A stretch of 18,405 nucleotides of DNA, from positions 1 through 18,405 of the forward strand of contig WQUN01000249.1 of the NCBI GenBank assembly GCA_009782085.1. The letters are read 5' to 3'. The notes beneath the pieces were generated by a model. The model was given only the letters and a program-made list of their open reading frames with translations. It did not search any database and had not been told where the DNA came from. Both the position numbers and the translations under genes were made by a program. This DNA is from Bacillota bacterium (GTDB taxonomy: Bacteria > Bacillota > Clostridia > Lachnospirales > WQUN01). Positions 15,701 through 18,405 of this stretch are shown here, piece after piece (the stretch's first letter is position 1; every line of letters begins with the position of its first letter).

Positions 15701-18405
15701 AGTTCTACTATCAGAAGCTGTCCGAAGCGCTGCTGCAGATACTGGTCAAGGGCATAGACAAGGACACGCAGCAGACGCTTTACAGCTACACCAAGCTGGC
15801 CGACAAGAACAGCATCGTGGCGGTCACGGCGTTCGAGCTCGGAGGTTACGCGCTGGATCCGGCTTCCCAGTCGCCCGCGACAGTCAACGTCGGAACGGCG
15901 AATAAGGAAGTTACGTTCACGTATTCGAGCCTGCGGCGGACTATCACGATCGCGGCGGTCGACAACGCGACCGGAGCCGCGGTCGACGGCTACACGCCGA
16001 TTCTGGTAACCGCGATGGCCGGCCAGGCGTTCAGCTACAACGCCCCGTACGTCAACGGCTACAACCTGAACGGCGCCCTGACCCAGACGATTGCCAACGT
16101 GACAACCGATCAGACTCTGACGTTCAGGTACGACAAGGCCTCCGGCAACGTGGTCATCACCCTGAAGGAAAACGGCCCGACAGGCCCGGTCATCAAGACG
16201 ATGAGCGACACCATCGCCGTGGGCGCGTCGAAGGACTACGCGGTTCCCGACCTTTCAGGCGATAACTACACCGCCGTCGCCGGTCAGCAGACCCAGACCG
16301 TCACTAACCGCGGACAGGCGATGTCGATCGAGTTCTACTACACCAAGAACACCCGAATGGTCGACGTGCTGGCGGTCGACGGGACAGGCGCGACGATCGG
16401 CTCGAACATGAACCAGGGCCCGTACAGGGTCGGCGAAGCCGCTTTGTTCAACGCCCCGTACGTGCAGGGCAATTACGTCCTCGCCGACACCACGCCGCGG
16501 CTGGTGATTGTCACGGCCGGAACGGGCAACATGCAGGTGAAGTTCGCCTTCAGGGACATTACCGAAAGCGACCTGATCGTGTACGCGGTCGATCTTCAGA
16601 ACAACGTGCTCCAGACCTCTAAGCTCTCCGCCGCGAAGGATACCACGCTCACGGTCAACGCCCCGAGCATCCCGGGCTACCGCCTGAACGACGGCGAGTC
16701 GTCCTCGAAGGCCGGAACGGTTCCGGGCACGGTGACGTTCGTATACGTAAAGAACGTGGTGACCGTAACCTTGAGGCTCGTTGACAACAAGGGCGCCGAC
16801 ATCTCCGGCGTGAACAACAGCCAGACGAACTTCGAAGTGGCGAAGGGCACGAATTACACGGCTTACGCGCCGCAGATCCAGGGATACGTGCTGGATAACC
16901 CGGCTCAGTCCTCTGTGACCTACACCAACATCTCCCAGAATCAGTCGTACACGTTCGTGTATGTGCCGATTTCGGAAAAAGTCAAGGAATACTCGGTGAA
17001 CGTGACAGTCGCGGGCACGGATGAGGCCACGGGCCAGGTCCTGTACACCTACTCCACGCTTCAGCCGAAGAACTCAGGCACCCTGACGATCAAGGCGCTG
17101 GCTGTCGACGGCTACACGCTGGACGCCGCCAGGAGCCCGTCCCCGGCGTACGTGACTGTCGCCGATTCGGACATCAGCCAGGTGTTCTACTACGCGAGCA
17201 CGGCGATGACGGTAACGATCCGGGCAGTGGACACCCAGAACCAGCCGATAGCGGCTTACACCGTGCAGCAGGTTCCGGTCACCCTGGGCCAGGCTTTCAG
17301 TTACAACGCGCCGTATATCCCAGGCTGGGATATCCAAGACCCGGCCAAGGTCACTCAGGTGATCGCGAGCGTCAGTACGTCCAATAACACGATGACGTTT
17401 GTATACACTAAGGCTTCCGGCAACGTGACGATCCTCTGGAAAGAGGACGACGCGAACGGCAGGGTGATCGGTTCCGCGAGCGCCAACATAGCCGCGGGCG
17501 ATCCTCCGCTGACAATCACCGCCCCGGACCTTTCCGCCAACTTCTACACGCTGATCTCCGCCAGGACACAGACCGTGACCGCCCCGGGGACCTACGAGTT
17601 CTACTTCAGGAAGCAAATGGCGAACGTCACGGTGAGTTCGTACGACATCTCGGTCTCATCGCCGGGTACTTTGCTCCACACATACGCCCAGGGTCAGTAT
17701 CGCATGGGCGAGGCCGCCACGTTCTCGGCGTATCCGGAAAGCGGATTGCTCGTGGTCGGCGGCGTGACCCAGACGGTGCTGGTCAACACCAATCCGACCG
17801 ACGTAAAATTCAACTACAGGGCCATCGCGGCCGACGAGATACTGATCGAGGCCGTTGACGACAATCCGGTCCAGCCGAAGATCCTTCGCCAGACGACCAT
17901 TTCCGCGGCGATAGGCAGCACGGTGACGGTGAACGCCCCGTCCATACCGGGTTATCTTCTGGCGGCGGGCCAGCCCTCCACGCAAAACGTGCAGGCCGGA
18001 AGCAAGGCCACGTTCGTGTACACGGCGAACACGGTGACGGTCACGCTGAGCCTTATTTACAGCAAGACGGGCGGCGGTATACCGGTGCCTCCGGGTACGG
18101 CAAGCGCGTATAAGGCTGACAAGGGCTATGACTTCACGGTCTACGCTCCGCATGTGCCCGGCTATGTGATCGACGGGCCGCAGACTCTGACCTTCACGGC
18201 CATCAACTCGGATAAGACCGCTACCTTCCATTACCTGCGCGTCGAGGACGTGATAGACACTTACTCGGTGCCGGTGACTGTAATCGGCCAGGCGAACGGG
18301 AGCAACACGGAGCTTTACCGGTACGTGGTCAACAAGGCGAAGGGCAGCGGCAGCTATCAGGTGGCCGCGCTGACGATGAACGGGTACACCCTGTCCGCCG
18401 ACACC
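6631..18405 (+). CDS. Giant secreted RCC1-propeller / MucBP-like repeat surface protein, 3' end outside window
   Basis: One reading frame stays open from the GTG at 6631 (TTG at 6634 is an alternative start) to the last base, at least 3,925 codons, so the full size and the C-terminus are unknown. Order: signal peptide (residues 1-35), seven-blade RCC1-like propeller (about 46-480), a Tyr/Thr/Asn-rich region without recognised family (about 490-820), six longer beta-type domains (about 823-1400), then MucBP-like domains to the edge. The repeats share a V-x-V-x-x-x-D start, a central Y-x-A-P-x-I-x-G-Y motif and an F-x-Y end, as in MucBP domains of adhesins. The repeat array contains essentially no cysteine. 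The likely role is adhesion or formation of a long cell-surface fibre; this is inferred from architecture only. The first 45 or so codons are AT-rich and the rest GC-rich. An anchor (LPXTG, SLH or other) should lie beyond the edge. Confidence 0.9.
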   Translation, partial: MLNIIRKFIKTPVAVLLTLIMLLSGLPYMSFVANAQMSQGQKTKGNFVSIFVGSFHTILLDDEGRVYTFGNGSYEGNLGRGYTDAASETTAAQVTTGWDFGANAPVQMPWIKQVSASRSVTLALDGNGDIWSWAGEGTAAQLPIELGHAQTPVINGNAHYPAKVNMPTGVKAVKIAASWYGGRFLGTDGNIYAWGYGNSSADATINATVTDGSNNLGLGASTGSTAIPMKIATDNLGGILPRFVDVDSSNYWGYGCGIALADNGAVYTWSMTNNSTTVLPGSSGRPRQVTFPDMGIGTADPIVKIQAASGFWGVLTKSGKVYTWGNNTYNGGGTAGPKLGNGTTTGAANPTPINNVLLNGNVAQTSASLLPAPIFKDISLYSWGWMALDVNNNIYVTGTNTSGRHTGYRPDTINNAAPTVSTPDQTNGFVSAYLRGLWPSDVPIGTKIMSISEGYSGSGFMDENGNCYINTTSTMSGGGTNSGATTGKTAAPWVHIQGDTTTLFTSLAVTPSENVKKYDNGTSSLTVTLSQPATQVQYVILYPNDTATYNGSATDPYGPGSGMFGAGQTYYSLSFYKIDPPYFLAGSGQKILASQNGSAMTSRYYANPAITQTMFNEAFNKKNNGKDAGTLTMQNSTTYTIANKFVDNCIVWLQSTSGTQTTRIMVPFDNAYTSTQVFVRGVANGSNVVLYGPSAVPQNQVAHGYYSGSGYGLPLSYDKTQLAYNNTDHKPPLGWDVVQPIPLTDTTLYPNLQYYTLAPNNQTAVGAVDEYGVAHRTDASKELVLDNFAFYTEANTPVIDPAKGVVNTVTFTYDKNPEYWATATYNFVDETGAPISVKHANGSFSTDPVTVTNAIPVGSAGKLSQLDPYTPPDPQNDSYAPIGYTIGTAPPGATVTHTTFPDGFNPTVLNTSPVQIYIVYKAGSKTVEESYYSVDSANARTAIANNGGVFTVKNAFENGTDVDRPIPQINGYVLTGYEVWKQPDGATTFTLDSTVNFPWTYDDPTDPYTSGYYKASDFKVTGIDANYQVRYLYKASADGKIPDDLKAQAVITWSGMSSGGTPVTFKRVVVYDLTGQTRTYNEDKATNITDPYKPDQWVFDPTAMTPAGSPSPTTVTFDHNTVKNVNFYYTSDMNNNGIPDADEYINIQYRAYGAYTTAIKTDTKVQPFLLGSTYSGVAPDITGYYPVGWVEGAYTATMTDDDIHMIDNMQESLAIAWDVPVLPNGPSMTIIYKKVSTMTIKYTATTYAGSVVIMPDQVITDLVGVDVTGQVSDPLSGNPLWIFDPVNSVIPANDRYVMQDTDTVYHLYYKENTSYRLYVKSAKSTDNKIDFQNTLRYLPNFGAVTVTADPIPNYSVKGWTVYDDNNVILDQYMAGDPIDSVTLNTVTDGNRKIEFLYAPTDTSVTIYAVDGNGQAIPEYTPISIHALYGTAFSMTAPYILGWNLDDSVTKTIASVDDTHNTITFKYSQATGNVTIIMKEDNASGRVIKTASANLTSANTAANPLTINVPDLAADYYTAVPGQTAKQLVYDGNSKTVEFYYTKMLRGVDIITYDVTNPANKVLLHTYPDAGSYRIGETAQLQAPNEANFKLVTTTPLTVIINPGTGNQQVEFDYTTLAQNDVVVKAIDRVTGYVLQTYTLQGIIGDSMTVTAPYVIGYRLEDGASSTQSVTVPGIANFYYVKDVVTVTIAMVDANNSPIAPPAGVQTKFEVAMNSDFTAYAPHIPGYVLQEGTAAFVTYLSINSDQTATFHYQPATVQAVKVLVTGTDAGTGKTLYTYTATYDRNVGDVQISAFDINGYALDASTPSPATVTIGTADMSVTFKYNSLKRTITIKAIDTSGAAIPTFTPFPVAASAGQAFSYNAPYISGYNLVGSVTQSINPVTADADMTFTYERAAGNVVITLKENDTNGVVIKTISDTLAAGASKTYTPPSLASDYYTAQPGQSELVTNNGQPMSIEFYYNKDMRLVNIVAYDTTNSATLRTLSNQGPYRVGEASSFSAPSVSDLGNYALTDPSPRLVMIAPGTTNQTVQFNYRDVSTNQLVVNAVDPNNNILQTSVLISTTGTELTVDAPSIPGWMLKAGETTPKTGTVPGTVTFGYVPNVVTVTLSLKETNSSGAVIAPPAGVPATYKAEKGYDYTIYAPHIPGYQLMPGSLASITYSQIATDKTAEFYYQKLSDGLAQILVKGTDGATGQTLYSYTKLVDKNTNNISVAAFDLSGYQLDTTVAGNVSPKIVNVGSDNVEVNFVYASLRRTITIAALDNATGLAISGFTPILVSTMANQPFSYNAPYVNGYNLNGSVTQTIANVTTDQTLTFRYDKASGNVVITLKENGPTGPVIKTYSAIQDFGTTVVYTAPDAAMAAEFYTPVTPGRTVTVTNNGQPMNVEFYYTKNTRNADVLAINQATGATIGSNMNQGPYRVGEASSFNAPYVAGNYALVDPTPRLVFVTAGAGNMQVQFNYRSLTQSQLSVLAVDANNNVLQSSVVTADENTTLTVNAPSIVGYRLADGEASSKQGTTPGTVTFSYVKNVVTVTLRLVDNKGADISGVNNSQTSFEVAKGTNYTAYAPQIQGYALDKNVPATVTYANISQDQSYTFVYAPISEIVKEYSVNVTVTGMDEVTNRILYTYSTLQPKNSGALSISALNVDGYALDSARSPSPANVTVAEANINQVFYYTSQAVTVTIRAVDTLNQPIPAYTVQQVPATLGQAFSYNAPYIPGWNIQNPDTVTQVIPSVGPANNTITFVYAQATGNVTVLWKEDNTLGRVIGSESYNIASGAGPLFVQAKNLQTQYYTLSASSPLVQQVDYKDYPQTIEFYYTKSMSTVTVNTYDITTVPAGTLIHNYLQGPYRMGEVAAFSAYPETGMALVGSATQSVLINTNPQTVSFNYRRITADQVVVEAVDSGSPAKLLSSTVIPATAGTTVTVNAPAIPGYALAQGQPLSQDVPAGNKATFVYVPNVVTVSLSLKETNSAGAVIAVPQGTPAFYTAQKGYDYTVYAPHVPGYVLMPGSLPSITYTAISTNVTAEFYYQKLSEALLQILVKGIDKDTQQTLYSYTKLADKNSIVAVTAFELGGYALDPASQSPATVNVGTANKEVTFTYSSLRRTITIAAVDNATGAAVDGYTPILVTAMAGQAFSYNAPYVNGYNLNGALTQTIANVTTDQTLTFRYDKASGNVVITLKENGPTGPVIKTMSDTIAVGASKDYAVPDLSGDNYTAVAGQQTQTVTNRGQAMSIEFYYTKNTRMVDVLAVDGTGATIGSNMNQGPYRVGEAALFNAPYVQGNYVLADTTPRLVIVTAGTGNMQVKFAFRDITESDLIVYAVDLQNNVLQTSKLSAAKDTTLTVNAPSIPGYRLNDGESSSKAGTVPGTVTFVYVKNVVTVTLRLVDNKGADISGVNNSQTNFEVAKGTNYTAYAPQIQGYVLDNPAQSSVTYTNISQNQSYTFVYVPISEKVKEYSVNVTVAGTDEATGQVLYTYSTLQPKNSGTLTIKALAVDGYTLDAARSPSPAYVTVADSDISQVFYYASTAMTVTIRAVDTQNQPIAAYTVQQVPVTLGQAFSYNAPYIPGWDIQDPAKVTQVIASVSTSNNTMTFVYTKASGNVTILWKEDDANGRVIGSASANIAAGDPPLTITAPDLSANFYTLISARTQTVTAPGTYEFYFRKQMANVTVSSYDISVSSPGTLLHTYAQGQYRMGEAATFSAYPESGLLVVGGVTQTVLVNTNPTDVKFNYRAIAADEILIEAVDDNPVQPKILRQTTISAAIGSTVTVNAPSIPGYLLAAGQPSTQNVQAGSKATFVYTANTVTVTLSLIYSKTGGGIPVPPGTASAYKADKGYDFTVYAPHVPGYVIDGPQTLTFTAINSDKTATFHYLRVEDVIDTYSVPVTVIGQANGSNTELYRYVVNKAKGSGSYQVAALTMNGYTLSADT
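6766..8070 (+). other. RCC1-like seven-blade beta-propeller domain
   Basis: Seven repeats show the RCC1 pattern in which a Leu/Ala-rich strand and a D-x-x-G-x-[IV]-[YW]-x-[WF]-G turn alternate. They include LDDEGRVYTFGNG (about 6808), LDGNGDIWSWAGEG (about 7003), GTDGNIYAWGYGN (about 7189), LADNGAVYTWS (about 7411), LTKSGKVYTWGNN (about 7573), LDVNNNIYVTGTN (about 7792) and MDENGNCYIN (about 8011). Seven is the canonical number, giving a closed propeller. Extracellular RCC1 propellers in bacteria probably bind proteins or glycans; the ligand here is unknown. Confidence 0.85.
9094..10836 (+). other. Six divergent beta-type domains before the regular array
   Basis: Domains end in aromatic-rich strands such as IYIVYKAG (near 9376), VRYLYKAS (near 9715), VNFYYTS (near 10000), MTIIYKK (near 10314), YHLYYKEN (near 10543) and IEFLYAPT (near 10807). 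They resemble MucBP-like domains but are longer and do not match the A-F types of the array. A calcium-loop-like motif lies in one of them. Confidence 0.55.
10024..10059 (+). other. Thrombospondin type 3-like calcium-binding loop
   Basis: The encoded DMNNNGIPDADE has acidic or amide residues at the positions used for calcium in the D-x-N-x-N-G-I-P-D-x-x-E loops of bacterial surface proteins. Only one copy is seen. Confidence 0.55.
10837..12114 (+). repeat. Hexad unit 1 of the MucBP-like array
   Basis: First six-domain unit (A-F). It is the most diverged copy; A contains SMTAPYILGWNL, C contains GSYRIGETAQLQAP and E contains YAPHIPGYVL. Confidence 0.8.
12115..13386 (+). repeat. Hexad unit 2 of the MucBP-like array
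   Basis: Six domains in the same order. A contains SYNAPYISGYNL, C contains GPYRVGEASSFSAP and E contains YAPHIPGYQLMPGSL, the last shared with unit 4. Confidence 0.85.
13387..14664 (+). repeat. Hexad unit 3 of the MucBP-like array
   Basis: The subdomains divide cleanly here: A 13387-13596, B 13597-13803, C 13804-14016, D 14017-14211, E 14212-14427, F 14428-14664, that is 70, 69, 71, 65, 72 and 79 residues. Nearly identical to unit 5 over long stretches. Confidence 0.88.
14665..15939 (+). repeat. Hexad unit 4 of the MucBP-like array
   Basis: A starts VTIRAVDTLNQPIPAYTV and B starts VTVLWKEDN, both shared with unit 6. C contains GPYRMGEVAAFSAY, and the E/F part resembles unit 2. Confidence 0.88.
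15940..17208 (+). repeat. Hexad unit 5 of the MucBP-like array
   Basis: Close copy of unit 3. Shared encoded segments include TQTIANVTTDQTLTFRYDKA in A, GSNMNQGPYRVGEA in C and VDNKGADISGVNNSQT in E. Confidence 0.88.
17209..18405 (+). repeat. Hexad unit 6 of the MucBP-like array, cut by the window edge
   Basis: Close copy of unit 4 in A to C (TVQQVP, GQAFSYNAPYIPGW, YRMGEAATFSAYPE). The final F domain stops at the window edge in GYTLSADT, so the array continues to the right. Confidence 0.85.

Noticed and set aside
10837..18405. CRISPR array or mobile-element repeats
   Set aside because: The repeats are in frame, protein-coding and about 1.27 kb long, without short direct repeats or spacers. 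No transposase or terminal inverted repeats were seen.

Overview
The window is a GC-rich bacterial segment with three parts. It most likely comes from an endospore-forming member of the Bacillota. The main evidence is a truncated minus-strand gene at the left edge that reads as YlbJ/SpoVV, a sporulation membrane protein. Frequent ATA and AGG codons in an otherwise GC-rich background are also seen, but the genus cannot be named.

Positions 326-5233 hold a high-affinity phosphate ABC transporter operon on the plus strand: a sigma-A-like promoter (408-436), then pstB1, pstS, pstC, pstA and pstB2, followed by a gene for a RbsD/FucU-family sugar mutarotase. The gene order is unusual because an ATPase gene comes first and another comes last. 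No PhoU is present in the window. The two PstB paralogues have decayed in complementary ways. PstB1 keeps Walker A, Q-loop, Walker B and H-loop but has LAPGQ in place of LSGGQ. PstB2 keeps LSGGQ but has lost the Walker A lysine, the Q-loop glutamine and the catalytic glutamate. A PstB1/PstB2 heterodimer would therefore have one complete and one dead ATP site, an arrangement known from heterodimeric ABC exporters and not expected in a Pst importer.

Positions 5234-6630 hold no convincing large gene. They contain a good promoter (5484-5512) with a small inverted repeat over its -35 box, many perfect inverted repeats, a terminator-like hairpin (6455-6486), and a 7-bp inverted repeat that would pair with the ribosome-binding site of the next gene. 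This looks like a long structured leader or a non-coding RNA. A possible 44-codon ORF lies on the minus strand.

From 6631 to the right edge, and beyond it, runs one uninterrupted plus-strand reading frame of at least 3,925 codons. It encodes a signal peptide, a seven-blade RCC1-like beta-propeller, about 900 residues of other extracellular sequence, and then a long array of MucBP-like beta domains. The array is hierarchical: six domain types in fixed order (A-B-C-D-E-F) form a unit of about 425 residues, repeated at least six times. Units 3+4 and 5+6 are themselves near copies with a period of about 2.55 kb. The C-terminus and its anchoring signal lie outside the window. The long open frames on the opposite strand of this gene are shadows of its codon bias.
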